Of a stretch of 64,000 bases of DNA, positions 44,336-52,897 are shown piece by piece. The notes beneath the pieces were generated by a model. It was not told where the DNA came from, made no database searches, and worked only from the letters and a program-made list of their open reading frames with translations. Source of the stretch: Arthrobacter sp. cf158 (lineage in GTDB: Bacteria > Actinomycetota > Actinomycetes > Actinomycetales > Micrococcaceae); assembly GCF_900106835.1 (NCBI RefSeq), contig NZ_FNNR01000005.1, positions 140,019 through 204,018 on the forward strand, written 5' to 3'. Both the position numbers and the translations under genes were made by a program. Position 1 is the stretch's first letter. Each line of letters begins with the position of its first letter.

Positions 44336-45307
44336 ATGAAGGAAGAAACCAAAGACATGGCCGAGACAGGCACGCAGAATACATCGTCATCCATAGCCAG
44401 TCAGTTGATCCGTGGGTTGGAGCTGCAGGGGCAACCCACGGATCCTCGAACCAACACCGACTATCTGTCCCTCGTGTCCATATACCCGGAACTGAACACC
44501 GTATCGACATCCGACGTTCAAATTCCGACGTCGGATGGAGGGGTTCCAGCGCGCCTGTATCGTCCTGCCGGCGATGCTCTTGCTGGTTTTGTATGGGTCC
44601 ACGGAGGCGCTTTCATTGCCGGACACCTGGACATGCCGGAGGCCCATTGGGTCAGCTTGTACCTTGCGTCCCAAGGCATTTCAGTGCTGTCGCTGGATTA
44701 CCGAAAAGCCCTACACGGAGTCAAGTATCCGGCACCCTCCAACGATGTGCTTGCTGGTTGGAGTTGGGCCTCGGAAAATCCCGGAGCCTTGGGATTGAGC
44801 TGTGAAGCACGCCTGCATCTCGGGGGAGCAAGCGCCGGAGCCGCTCTAACGGCCTCGCTCACGGCTCGGCTGAGGGATGGCGCGGGCGTGCTGCCAGCGT
44901 CATTGCTGCTGGCATATCCGTTGGTTCATGCAGAGCTACCCGAGCTCAACGAGGAACTCAGGGAGGCGATGACAGGTGTTCCCGCAGATCTCGCCTTTGA
45001 TGCCGGGTTCATTAGGGATATTAACCTCAACTTCGCGGGCAGCGAAGACAACTTCAAAGATCCTTACGCGTTTGCCGGTGAAGATCCGCTTACCGGCTTC
45101 CCGCCGGTTTACGTCATCAACGCTGAGTCCGACACCCTTCGTGCATCAGGGGAGCTTTTTGTGGACCAACTGCACGCGGCAGGAGTGTCAGTGCGCATGG
45201 ACACGGAACCCGGCAGTATGCACGGTCACTTGGACCACCCTCACACAGAACCTGCCAGAAAATCAGTTGAGCGGATGCTCGCGTGGCTCCTCCAAAGCAA
45301 CAGCTGA
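44336..45307 (+). CDS. HSL-type alpha/beta hydrolase (carboxylesterase)
   Basis: This 323-residue protein has the oxyanion motif VHGGAF (the HGGG motif of hormone-sensitive-lipase esterases, one Gly changed) near residue 88 and nucleophile Ser166 in GGASAG. The C-terminal histidine lies in the HGHLDHP segment. It would hydrolyse small carboxylic esters in the cytoplasm. It lies 9 bases after the GH3 gene in the same operon. An alternative start is ATG 44357 behind AAGGAAG. With GH3 and the next esterase it suggests stepwise trimming of a glycosylated ester. Confidence 0.9.
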   Translation: MKEETKDMAETGTQNTSSSIASQLIRGLELQGQPTDPRTNTDYLSLVSIYPELNTVSTSDVQIPTSDGGVPARLYRPAGDALAGFVWVHGGAFIAGHLDMPEAHWVSLYLASQGISVLSLDYRKALHGVKYPAPSNDVLAGWSWASENPGALGLSCEARLHLGGASAGAALTASLTARLRDGAGVLPASLLLAYPLVHAELPELNEELREAMTGVPADLAFDAGFIRDINLNFAGSEDNFKDPYAFAGEDPLTGFPPVYVINAESDTLRASGELFVDQLHAAGVSVRMDTEPGSMHGHLDHPHTEPARKSVERMLAWLLQSNS

Positions 45308-45341
45308 ATCGTTTGATGCTACGAAAGAAAGGCTTTCATAA

Positions 45342-46508
45342 ATGACTTCCATCGCGACACCCGTCCACAACCGGTCCATGGGGACGGTCGCTCCTGGGTT
45401 TGAAAACGTCCGTGACGAATTCGATGCGTACCTCGCCGATGACCCCAATTACAGCGCCCAACTAGCCGTGTACTGGAAAGACGAACTGGTGGTTGATCTG
45501 GCCGGAGGGGACGGCCTCAGGAACGACACGCTCACGGGGACGTTTTCGGCCACAAAAGGCGTTGCCGCGATTACTCTGGCGACCCTTATCAGATCGGGTG
45601 AACTCAATCTGGATAGAACGGTGGTCCATTACTGGCCTGAATTCGCTGCTTACGGGAAGGACAAGATCCTTATCCGGGAACTCTTGTCCCATCAGGCGGG
45701 ACTCATCAACGTAGATGCCGGGCTGGAAACGGCGGATATCCTGGACTCTCGTGGCGCCGCCCACAAGCTCGCGGGGCAGCGTCCATTCTGGCATCCATCC
45801 ACGGCGTTCGGTTATCACGGCCTCACCGTAGGGGCCTTCATGGAGGAACTAGTCCGGCGGATCACGGGCGGGACCCTTCAGGACCTATATGAGGCCAAGA
45901 TCCGCAGGCCTAGGGACATCGATTTTTGGCTCGGCTTGCCGGAGTCACACGAGCAAAGGTTCGAAGCGCTGCGTCCCGCACAGCCAAGCGCCGATCAACT
46001 CGCGCTGATGGCACAAAGCCAGGTGCCCTCAGATGGTTTGGGAGCGTTGATGTTCAATAGTGTCAACAATACGTTCCCGCTGCTCACGGGACCTTACTCA
46101 CCGAACCTTCGCGAAGTACGAGCGGCTGGACCGGCCGCGCTCGGCGGAGTCGGATCGGCCAGGGGTCTGGCCCAGGTCTACGCCGCAGCGATTGGGCTGA
46201 CAGGCGAAGCACTTCTGGATGCTGACACCCTGGCAGCAGTCGCACAGCAACAAGTGTGGGGAGTCGACCGTGTGCTGAATTTCCCCGCGGCCTTTGGCAT
46301 CGTTTTTATGAAGCCTCACCCTTCAAGTGATTTTGGCAGTTTCCGTGCCTTTGGCCACGATGGGGCCGGGGGAGCACTCGGGTACGCAGATCCCCTCTAT
46401 GATGTCAGCTTTGGTTACATCCCGCTTCAGATGCAGCTTCCCGGCGGGGCGGATGCCAGGGCACTGCAGCTCTCGCAGACCGTTAGGACTGCTGTGCGAC
46501 AGCTCTAG
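45342..46508 (+). CDS. Serine beta-lactamase-like hydrolase/esterase (EstB type)
   Basis: This 388-residue class C beta-lactamase fold protein has the nucleophile motif SATK (Ser69-Lys72) and a YxG-type second motif in GYHGLTVG. The third motif (KTG) is replaced by an HDG sequence in FGHDGAGG, as in EstB-like esterases rather than beta-lactamases. No signal peptide is present, so it is cytoplasmic and probably an esterase acting on the imported compound. It is the last gene of the TetR-controlled operon, 34 bases after the HSL esterase. Confidence 0.88.
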   Translation: MTSIATPVHNRSMGTVAPGFENVRDEFDAYLADDPNYSAQLAVYWKDELVVDLAGGDGLRNDTLTGTFSATKGVAAITLATLIRSGELNLDRTVVHYWPEFAAYGKDKILIRELLSHQAGLINVDAGLETADILDSRGAAHKLAGQRPFWHPSTAFGYHGLTVGAFMEELVRRITGGTLQDLYEAKIRRPRDIDFWLGLPESHEQRFEALRPAQPSADQLALMAQSQVPSDGLGALMFNSVNNTFPLLTGPYSPNLREVRAAGPAALGGVGSARGLAQVYAAAIGLTGEALLDADTLAAVAQQQVWGVDRVLNFPAAFGIVFMKPHPSSDFGSFRAFGHDGAGGALGYADPLYDVSFGYIPLQMQLPGGADARALQLSQTVRTAVRQL

Positions 46509-46546
46509 CGCGCGGCTGTTCCAGTCGCCCGCCACGTTTGTAACCT

Positions 46547-47545
46547 TCACATGGCCAGCGCTGCTGTAGGCGCTTCCGGCAATCCGCTGCGGTAACGGAG
46601 TGTGCTTCGCTTAAAGACTTCCGCGAACATCGATGACCGGGCGGAGACGACACCCTCGCGGCCGTGGAGTTCGTTCACCAGGATGCGCAGGTCGTCCATC
46701 GTGGCCGCTGCTACCTGGGCGTGAAGCTGGTCGCCGGATGCAGCGGCCCACCTCGTTACGGAAAGACCGGCCAGATACTCGCCCAGTTTCTGCGTTTCCC
46801 CTCCAGCGCAGCTGATGGTCAGAAGCGATTCAAGGGGGAACCCGAACAGGTTCAGATCCAGGACAGCCCTGATGAACAGGGCACCGGAACCGGTCATGGT
46901 GTCAAGGCGCCGGCTGACGGTTGCTTTGGAAACACCCAGTTCCGAAGCAATCTCGTCCACTGCGGCCCGCCCGTTGTTCTGGAGGTGTCGCGCAATCATG
47001 AGGTTGGTCTCGTCGAGGGGCCCATGGTGGCCCAAGGGCCGCGCCAACCGGCCATCTTCATCGTTGTGCAAGGCGTCGTATTGCTCGCTGTCCAAGACGT
47101 CGGGCCTCCAGCCGGATGGTGTCCTGAAGTAGTCAAACAGCGGCGTCATGGTGAACGACTGGACACCATCGATGTCGGCAAGACGTTCATAGAGCAGCTC
47201 GGCCAAACCGTCGTTGGGAAGAAATAGTTCGGCCACGCCTTCGTTCGACCCGGCCAATCCGCTGACCCAAGCGGATTCTTCAAGGTCGGCAAGCCAGGAA
47301 CAGGCACTTCTCAGATATCTGGGAGTTACCTTCAAGCGGAGCAGAAAGGCGGTCTTCGTGCTGACGGCCATAGGATTTACGAAGGCATTAATGCGAACAA
47401 CGCCGGACTCCAGTAACTTGTTTCCCCGGCGGGCAACCGTCCGTTCCTGCTGGCCCAGGACCTCAGCGATCAGCCTCCACGGTGCCCGACCGTTGCGGAC
47501 GAGCGCGGCCAATATTTGCCGGTCCAGTGTGTCCAACTGTTCCAA
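46547..47545 (-). CDS. Lrp/AsnC-family regulator with duplicated DNA-binding half
   Basis: This 332-residue protein is about twice the usual Lrp length. It has two winged-helix segments (LDTLDRQILAALVRNGRAPW at 4-23 and DETNLMIARHLQNNGRAAVD at about 179-198), each followed by a RAM-like sensor segment, suggesting an internal duplication or fusion. This double form is common in Actinobacteria. It lies upstream, on the same strand, of nothing else and directly downstream of the M20 amidohydrolase gene, so it probably regulates the amidohydrolase-permease operon in response to an amino acid or peptide. Confidence 0.9.
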   Translation of the reverse strand: MEQLDTLDRQILAALVRNGRAPWRLIAEVLGQQERTVARRGNKLLESGVVRINAFVNPMAVSTKTAFLLRLKVTPRYLRSACSWLADLEESAWVSGLAGSNEGVAELFLPNDGLAELLYERLADIDGVQSFTMTPLFDYFRTPSGWRPDVLDSEQYDALHNDEDGRLARPLGHHGPLDETNLMIARHLQNNGRAAVDEIASELGVSKATVSRRLDTMTGSGALFIRAVLDLNLFGFPLESLLTISCAGGETQKLGEYLAGLSVTRWAAASGDQLHAQVAAATMDDLRILVNELHGREGVVSARSSMFAEVFKRSTLRYRSGLPEAPTAALAM

Positions 47546-47601
47546 TTCGGTTCCTTTCGCCGGCGCCCACCCGCGTTTGGGTCAAACAGATGCCGCCGGG
47601 G

Positions 47602-47631
47602 GAGGGGTGGCGCGCTCGTGGGCCACCCCTC
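47602..47631 (-). terminator. Terminator-like hairpin after the amidohydrolase gene
   Basis: GAGGGGTGGC (47602-47611) and GCCACCCCTC (47622-47631) form a perfect 10-bp stem with a 10-base loop, five bases past the amidohydrolase stop on the minus strand. No U tract follows, which is common in high-GC actinobacteria. It separates the amidohydrolase operon from the AsnC gene. Confidence 0.65.
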
Positions 47632-47635
47632 TCCA

Positions 47636-48883
47636 TCAGTCCCGGCCCAGATAGGCTAGCACTCCGGAGAGTGCCGCCCCGGTTCCGCCGATGATGGCGG
47701 TGTGGGCGTCGGGTGCGAAAAACGGCGAGTGGTTGCCGGCCGGTGAGGTTCCATCGGCGAAGAGTTCGGGTTCGTAGGCGCCGAATGCCCAATACACCCC
47801 TGGAACGCCTATGGCGTCACTGAGCCATCCTGCGTCCTCGGATCCCATGCCCAAGGGAGCTTCCGTTACGGCGTCGGGGCCAAAGTCCGCGGCGAACGCG
47901 TCCATGACGCGCAGCGCGGCTTGAGGATCGTTGTAACAGCGTGGAAAGCTGTTCAGTTCCGTTACGGTGGGTGCGGGCATGGCCGATGCGGCAGCCTCGG
48001 CAGCGATGATCCGGCGGATGGCCGTGAGCACAGTGTCCCTGGTCGCCTCATCCGGGGTGCGAACATTGATAGTGAATTCCGCAGACTCGGGAATAATGTT
48101 TTCCTTGAGACCGGCGTGAAACGTTCCGACGGTCACCACTGCGGGGGTCGAGGGCGCGAGCTCCCGGGAGACGATGGTCTGGAGGCGGAGGACCATGGCG
48201 GCGGCGGCCACGATGGGATCGATCGATTCCTGCGGCTGCGAACCGTGGGCTTGCTTGCCGTGGACTGTGACTTTCCACGAGTCTGCCAGGCTTGCCATGT
48301 GGCCGCCGCGGATCAGGATCTTCCCCCGTTCAAGGGCTAGGACGTGCTGTGCGAGGACGGCTTCGGGCTTTGGTGCCCGTTCCCACAAACCATCGTCAAC
48401 CATGGCCTTTGCTCCGTAGGCTGTTTCTTCCCCTGGCTGGAATATGAGAACCAACGTGCCGGACCAGAGGCCCCTCCGTTCAGTGAGGAGTGCTGCCAGC
48501 GCCAACGCGGCCGTGATGTGAGTGTCGTGGCCGCAACCGTGCATCACGGGAACAGTGGCACCATCGGGCAGCCTCCCGGTGTCGATGCTCGCGTAGTCCA
48601 ATTGAGTCTGTTCGGCTATGGGCAAGCCATCTGTGTCGGCCCGAAACCCGACGACAGGTCCGTCGCCATTTTCAAGGATGCCGACGACTCCCGTCACGCC
48701 GCAACGAAAATTTTCTATCCCCAGTCCTGTGAGATGCGATTCGATGTACGACGCTGTCTCGAATTCCTGACCTGAAAGTTCAGGATGGGCGTGCAGATGC
48801 TTGTAGACCTCGACGTACTCGTTGATAAACGATTCGGGAACCTCTGTTGTGGCGGTTAGTTGGACCTTAGTGGTAGTGGACAA
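47636..48883 (-). CDS. M20-family amidohydrolase (hippurate hydrolase-like)
   Basis: This 415-residue zinc amidohydrolase of the M20D group has metal-binding blocks GCGHDTHITAAL near 115-126 and the PGEETAYGAKAMVDDG segment around 155-170. It cleaves N-acyl amino acids or small peptides and amides in the cytoplasm. It is the last gene of an operon that starts with two membrane proteins that likely import its substrate. Substrate identity is unknown. Aroyl-amino acids such as hippurate-like or salicyluric-type compounds would fit the surrounding catabolism, as inference. Confidence 0.92.
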   Translation of the reverse strand: MSTTTKVQLTATTEVPESFINEYVEVYKHLHAHPELSGQEFETASYIESHLTGLGIENFRCGVTGVVGILENGDGPVVGFRADTDGLPIAEQTQLDYASIDTGRLPDGATVPVMHGCGHDTHITAALALAALLTERRGLWSGTLVLIFQPGEETAYGAKAMVDDGLWERAPKPEAVLAQHVLALERGKILIRGGHMASLADSWKVTVHGKQAHGSQPQESIDPIVAAAAMVLRLQTIVSRELAPSTPAVVTVGTFHAGLKENIIPESAEFTINVRTPDEATRDTVLTAIRRIIAAEAAASAMPAPTVTELNSFPRCYNDPQAALRVMDAFAADFGPDAVTEAPLGMGSEDAGWLSDAIGVPGVYWAFGAYEPELFADGTSPAGNHSPFFAPDAHTAIIGGTGAALSGVLAYLGRD

Positions 48884-48913
48884 TTCCCTGTTTCCTTTCA
48901 GTGGGTGTGTGGC

Positions 48914-49663
48914 TCAGCGGGTTTGTGTGGCGGAATCGCCTGACACCACAGGATCAGCGACACGTGGTGGCGTTTTGGCCCTGGCAAACCAGGCGATGGC
49001 TATGGTGGTGACCACTGCCAGTGCCGTGGCGTAGTGTGTCAGGGCCGGGGCCAGCGGCACTACGACGAAGACCATGAGTGCAGCAACAATGACCGCCACG
49101 ATGGTGGTGCGGCGGCTTTTCATGGCTAGGACGCTCTGCAGCACCACCGCTCCGAAGACTGCGGGAAGAATGTAGACGCGGGCGGTGGCAATAAGTGGAG
49201 CGGGCAGAGTGCCCAGCAACCACGTACCCAGGACGCCGACAAAGAGAACCAACGTGGTGATGTGGACCAGCACCGCTCCGATGATGGCACTGCCCGCAAT
49301 GAGCTCGGCCCGGCGCGTCCCGGGCCTTTCGGCCAGATTGGCTTGAGCCACAACGGCTGCCGGGAGGAGCTTGTTGGCGATGTTGCCGATGAGGAACGCC
49401 TGGTACATGGCTGACCGGCCGAGAATCGGGAAGTACGAGATCGGCTCAATGATGGCGATCACTCCGAACGTCGCGAGGACGGCAGCCACTGCGGTAAGCA
49501 GTTCAGTAGTGGAGATTCCCATGCCGGAGCCAAAGGCAGCGTAGAGTGCTGCGCCGAGGGAGATGAGTAGCCCGAGTCCCAAGGTGATTGGTCCCCAGAT
49601 GGAGGTGGTGCGGTCGAACGTGGCAAATCCTGCGGACTTGTCAGTAGATGTTGTCGTAGACAT
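48914..49663 (-). CDS. Polytopic membrane protein, putative permease subunit
   Basis: This 249-residue protein has about six to seven hydrophobic helices after a polar N-terminus of about 20 residues. I do not recognise a named family with certainty. It lies between a DUF5058-like membrane gene and an M20 amidohydrolase gene, 23 bases and 30 bases away, so the pair of membrane proteins probably forms a two-subunit transporter for the amidohydrolase substrate. ATG 49663 follows AAAGGAG; the in-frame extension upstream is not used. Coupling to an ATPase or ion gradient cannot be seen. Confidence 0.7.
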   Translation of the reverse strand: MSTTTSTDKSAGFATFDRTTSIWGPITLGLGLLISLGAALYAAFGSGMGISTTELLTAVAAVLATFGVIAIIEPISYFPILGRSAMYQAFLIGNIANKLLPAAVVAQANLAERPGTRRAELIAGSAIIGAVLVHITTLVLFVGVLGTWLLGTLPAPLIATARVYILPAVFGAVVLQSVLAMKSRRTTIVAVIVAALMVFVVVPLAPALTHYATALAVVTTIAIAWFARAKTPPRVADPVVSGDSATQTR

Positions 49664-49686
49664 CAGGTTGCTCCTTTCGGGGGGTT

Positions 49687-50421
49687 TCAGGATGCGGTCA
49701 TGAAGAAGGCAGCCGCGAGGGCCACGATGATGGCAAGCCCGAGCCCCCACTCGCGCAGCCACGGAAGCCGCAGCTTGCGTGCCAGCAGCAGGAAGACACC
49801 CATTGCTGCGGCTGAAACCGCGATGGTGACCATATGGACTGGCGATTTAACCACCTCTGTGAATGCCAGTGTGAAGAAGGCGCCCAAAAGAGCCGCTGTT
49901 GGCACCACGGTCATGACGGCTGGGTTGACCTTCCGCAGCGAGGCGTCGCCCTTACTCAGGATGGGAGTGAGGACCAGGGCTGAGAGCATCCATGCCAACC
50001 CGCCGATCGTCATGGCTGCGAAGGCCAGAGCGAAGATTTTCTGTGTGTACGTGGGGCCACCGAGCTGTGCGCCCTGTGTGCCGGCGGATATTCCGGCTGC
50101 GGCGACGTCAAAGGCCGCCGACCCCACCAGACCTACGCGGGTGAGCACGGCAGGCGTCCCGAACAGCGGGAGCAACGAAATGGCAATGAGCGCTACAGCA
50201 AGCGAGGGTCCTATGGCTGCTACGGCCCCGGTTCGGACTGAAACCGTGACTTGCTCAGGAGTGAGATCCGCGGCTGGGGCTGCCTTGCGGATCGCCTTGT
50301 AATAGATGATCGATTGAAGGACTACCACGGCGAAAACTCCGGCGGCGCACACCCAGAACACCGGGTGCTGAATGAGGGGGGTGATGTCTGTGGAACTGGG
50401 ATCGATAGCTGCAACAACCAT
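49687..50421 (-). CDS. DUF5058-like membrane protein, putative permease subunit
   Basis: This 244-residue protein has about six hydrophobic helices and a short periplasm-side N-terminus, NHPV-type: ITPLIQHPVFWVCAAGVFAV. The spacing of the helices and this opening are typical of DUF5058 proteins, which I associate with amidohydrolase or peptidase operons in Gram-positive bacteria. It is the first gene of the leftward operon membrane protein-membrane protein-amidohydrolase. Its function is not established, and transport is inferred from topology. Confidence 0.75.
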   Translation of the reverse strand: MVVAAIDPSSTDITPLIQHPVFWVCAAGVFAVVVLQSIIYYKAIRKAAPAADLTPEQVTVSVRTGAVAAIGPSLAVALIAISLLPLFGTPAVLTRVGLVGSAAFDVAAAGISAGTQGAQLGGPTYTQKIFALAFAAMTIGGLAWMLSALVLTPILSKGDASLRKVNPAVMTVVPTAALLGAFFTLAFTEVVKSPVHMVTIAVSAAAMGVFLLLARKLRLPWLREWGLGLAIIVALAAAFFMTAS

Positions 50422-50613
50422 GTTTTCTCCCTTGAAGGAATGACAGCGTCCGCCATTGGACGTCTGAAAGGCTAGATTGGTTTGACTACAGTGACTGCTT
50501 GTTTCATTTTTACAGCACTATGTGTCGTTAAGTACATACTTTTCACGTTTCTGTTGTGTATCCACTGTGGGGCTGCAGTGTTAATTGACCGGAGGCACGG
50601 TTAAATGCGAAGA

Positions 50614-50637
50614 GCCCCCTCTGTTGCTTGAGGGGGC
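50614..50637 (-). terminator. Probable terminator of the gentisate/adk operon
   Basis: GCCCCCTC (50614-50621) pairs with GAGGGGGC (50630-50637) across an 8-base loop, 38 bases past the adenylate kinase stop on the minus strand. A short T-rich stretch (CTCTTCGCATTT) follows in the transcribed direction. It separates this operon from the DUF5058 operon. Confidence 0.7.
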
Positions 50638-50674
50638 CCATCGGTGGCGCGGACAGTCGCGCGGTCCAGGAGAG

Positions 50675-51265
50675 CTAGGTAGCTGGTGTTGGTCTTAATC
50701 TCAGGGCAATCGCCGTGAGGACACGGTCGGTAACTTCATCGATACCGCCAATGCCATCAACCTGCGTGAGGCTGCCACGCTCGGCGTACTTGGCCACAAC
50801 CGCCTCGGTCTGCTCGTGGTAGAGGTCAAGACGGTGACGGATCACAGTCTCGTTGTCGTCGGAGCGGCCGGTTTCCTTGGCACGTCCCAGAAGACGGGTT
50901 ACCAGTTCCTCGTCGTCGGCAGTCAGCTGGAGCACGACGTCGAGCTCCTGCTCACCCTCAGCGAGAACCCGGTCCAGGTAGTCCACCTGCGTGGTGGTGC
51001 GCGGGTAGCCATCCAGGAGGAAGCCATTCTCGGCGTCGCTCTGGCTCAAGCGATCGCGAACCATATTGTTCGTGACGCCGTCCGGAACGAAGTCGCCCGC
51101 GTCCATGTACTTCTTGGCTTCGATGCCCAAAGGGGTTTCGCCCTTGACGTTGGCACGGAAGATGTCGCCGGTGGAGATGGCGACTACGCCGAGGCGCTCG
51201 GAAATCCGCTCAGCCTGCGTACCCTTGCCCGACCCCGGAGGTCCAATGATCAGCATTTTCGTCAT
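50675..51265 (-). CDS. adk: Adenylate kinase
   Basis: This 196-residue protein has P-loop GPPGSGKG at residues 8-15, the AMP-binding STGDIFRANV and GFLLDGYPRT segments, and no zinc-type long lid, so it is the short-lid actinobacterial type. It interconverts ATP, AMP and ADP. ATG 51265 is the family start; an upstream in-frame codon is rejected. The chromosomal copy in relatives normally lies in the ribosomal protein operon. Here it follows the maleylpyruvate isomerase by 13 bases and lacks such neighbours. It would recycle AMP made by the aryl-AMP ligase of the same pathway. Confidence 0.95.
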   Translation of the reverse strand: MTKMLIIGPPGSGKGTQAERISERLGVVAISTGDIFRANVKGETPLGIEAKKYMDAGDFVPDGVTNNMVRDRLSQSDAENGFLLDGYPRTTTQVDYLDRVLAEGEQELDVVLQLTADDEELVTRLLGRAKETGRSDDNETVIRHRLDLYHEQTEAVVAKYAERGSLTQVDGIGGIDEVTDRVLTAIALRLRPTPAT

Positions 51266-51278
51266 ATGTGCTCGTCTC

Positions 51279-52055
51279 TTAGATCCATTTGGGTGGGGGC
51301 GGGACTTCGTTCCGTGAGGCACCGTCAAGTCCTTGGCCGGTTGCTGTGACGCTGTTGGTGCCGCGGCCTGTGGCCCATTCGACGACGGCGGGGAGGGGGC
51401 CGGTGATGATCGTCGGGTCCAGGGCGCTGGTGTCGCCGAACGTGAGGTTGGTGCCGTTCCCGGCAGTGTCGGTAACGTTGATCAGGAGTCCGGTGTCGGT
51501 GCCGCGGGTTTTCCAGGCGCCGGTGATGTCTTTGAGTAGCCGTTCGAGGACCGGGGCTGGGATGTCGTTGAAGGTGGCTCCGTTGTCCAGGTCCACGGCG
51601 TGGACCCAGACTTCGCGGGTGCGCATCCATACTGTTTCCGAGGCCGGGACGGTCCTGCCTTGGGCGGTGCGGACCTCGTTGGCCCAGTTCGGGTCGGGGA
51701 GGTCGCGCCATTCGACGGACAGGTGCACGGCGGAGTGGTCGAACAGGTTCCGCAACGCGATCGGGGAGAGTGTCGCACCGAAGTTGATTTCGTGGTTCCG
51801 TGCCTCGGGGGAGGGATACATGGGCGTCTCCACACCGGTGGCAGCCCATTCGACCAAGCGCGCTATTGCGCGGGCGTTGTATCCGACGTGTGCGATGACG
51901 TGGCGGCGGTTCCAGTTCGGGAGGAGGGTGCCGCCGTCGAGCTGGGCATCGGTGAGTTCGTTGAGTTTCCGGGCGAAGAACGCGGTGCCCCGCCGGGCCT
52001 GCAGGAGGTCTTCCTGCAGGCCCGGATCGGTGGTGAGGTCGTGGCGGGCTGCCAT
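51279..52055 (-). CDS. Mycothiol-dependent maleylpyruvate isomerase
   Basis: This 258-residue DinB-fold enzyme isomerises maleylpyruvate to fumarylpyruvate. Metal ligands are visible: His52 in NRRHVIAHVG and the E148-x3-H152 pair in REVWVH, matching the Corynebacterium enzyme's three-ligand pattern (His52, Glu144, His148). It needs mycothiol, the actinobacterial thiol. Its ATG overlaps the fumarylpyruvate hydrolase stop (TGATG). The frame upstream of the ATG is the antisense-like shadow of the neighbouring gene and is not used. Confidence 0.93.
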   Translation of the reverse strand: MAARHDLTTDPGLQEDLLQARRGTAFFARKLNELTDAQLDGGTLLPNWNRRHVIAHVGYNARAIARLVEWAATGVETPMYPSPEARNHEINFGATLSPIALRNLFDHSAVHLSVEWRDLPDPNWANEVRTAQGRTVPASETVWMRTREVWVHAVDLDNGATFNDIPAPVLERLLKDITGAWKTRGTDTGLLINVTDTAGNGTNLTFGDTSALDPTIITGPLPAVVEWATGRGTNSVTATGQGLDGASRNEVPPPPKWI

Positions 52056-52897
52056 CAGGCTTCCTTGACCACGCGGTTGTTCAGCTGGCCCAGGCCCTCG
52101 ATGGTGGTGACCAGGAGCTGGCCTTCCTGCAGGTACCTTTTGGGGTCCTGGGCGTGGCCCACGCCGCCGGGCGTTCCGGTCGCGATCACGTCGCCCGGGT
52201 TCAGGGTAATGATGGTGGAGATGTAGGAGACCAGGAATTCGGGGGTGAAGACGAGGTCGCCGGTCGGGGTGGACTGCTGGACTTCCCCGTCCACCGCGGA
52301 GGTCATGAGCGGCCCGGCGGTGAATTCGTCGCGGGTGACCAGGGCCGGGCCGAACGGGGTTGAGTTCTCCCACGTCTTGCCCTGGAGCCATTGGATGGTG
52401 CGGAACTGGTAGTCGCGCATGGAGATGTCGTTCAGGACCGCGTACCCGGCGATGTGCTCGGTTGCGTTGGCTTCGGGGATGCGGCGGCCCTTCTTGCCGA
52501 TGATTACGGCGAGTTCTGCTTCCCAGTCCACGGTGTCTGATTCCTGCGGCAATGCCAGGTCATCGTTCGGGCCGATCAGCGATTCCTGGTACTTGGCGAA
52601 CAGGGTGGGGTATTCGGGGATCTCCCGGCCCATTTCCTTGATGTGGTTGCGGTAGTTGTGGCCCACGCAGATGATCTTTCCCGGCGCGGGCACGACGGCG
52701 GCGAGGTCCGCGCCGTCGAGCGCGTGCGTGGCGCCGTTGGCCGCCTTAGCCTTTTGTTCCCAGGCGGGGTCGGCCAGCAGCGCGCCGACGTCGGCGAAGC
52801 CGGGAATCTCAGTGAGGGTCTCGCCGTCCTGACGGACGGCAACGGTGCCTTTGCCGGTGGCGGTGCCGGTTTCGGTGCGGAGGGTCAGGAGTCTCAT
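52055..52897 (-). CDS. Fumarylpyruvate hydrolase (FAH family)
   Basis: This 280-residue fumarylacetoacetate hydrolase-family enzyme splits fumarylpyruvate to fumarate and pyruvate. The metal-binding glutamates lie in the DWEAELAVIIG region (about 128-138), and the GDVIATGTPGGVG motif is near residue 240. It is the last step of the gentisate route and is flanked by the isomerase and dioxygenase genes with 1- and 4-base overlaps. The N-terminal 60 residues form the usual small domain. Confidence 0.94.
   Translation of the reverse strand: MRLLTLRTETGTATGKGTVAVRQDGETLTEIPGFADVGALLADPAWEQKAKAANGATHALDGADLAAVVPAPGKIICVGHNYRNHIKEMGREIPEYPTLFAKYQESLIGPNDDLALPQESDTVDWEAELAVIIGKKGRRIPEANATEHIAGYAVLNDISMRDYQFRTIQWLQGKTWENSTPFGPALVTRDEFTAGPLMTSAVDGEVQQSTPTGDLVFTPEFLVSYISTIITLNPGDVIATGTPGGVGHAQDPKRYLQEGQLLVTTIEGLGQLNNRVVKEA

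Noticed and set aside
52056..52391. 112-codon upstream extension of the maleylpyruvate isomerase frame
   Set aside because: It is Arg/Pro/His-rich, overlaps the fumarylpyruvate hydrolase gene, and the ATG at 52055 gives the correct family length and ligand numbering.
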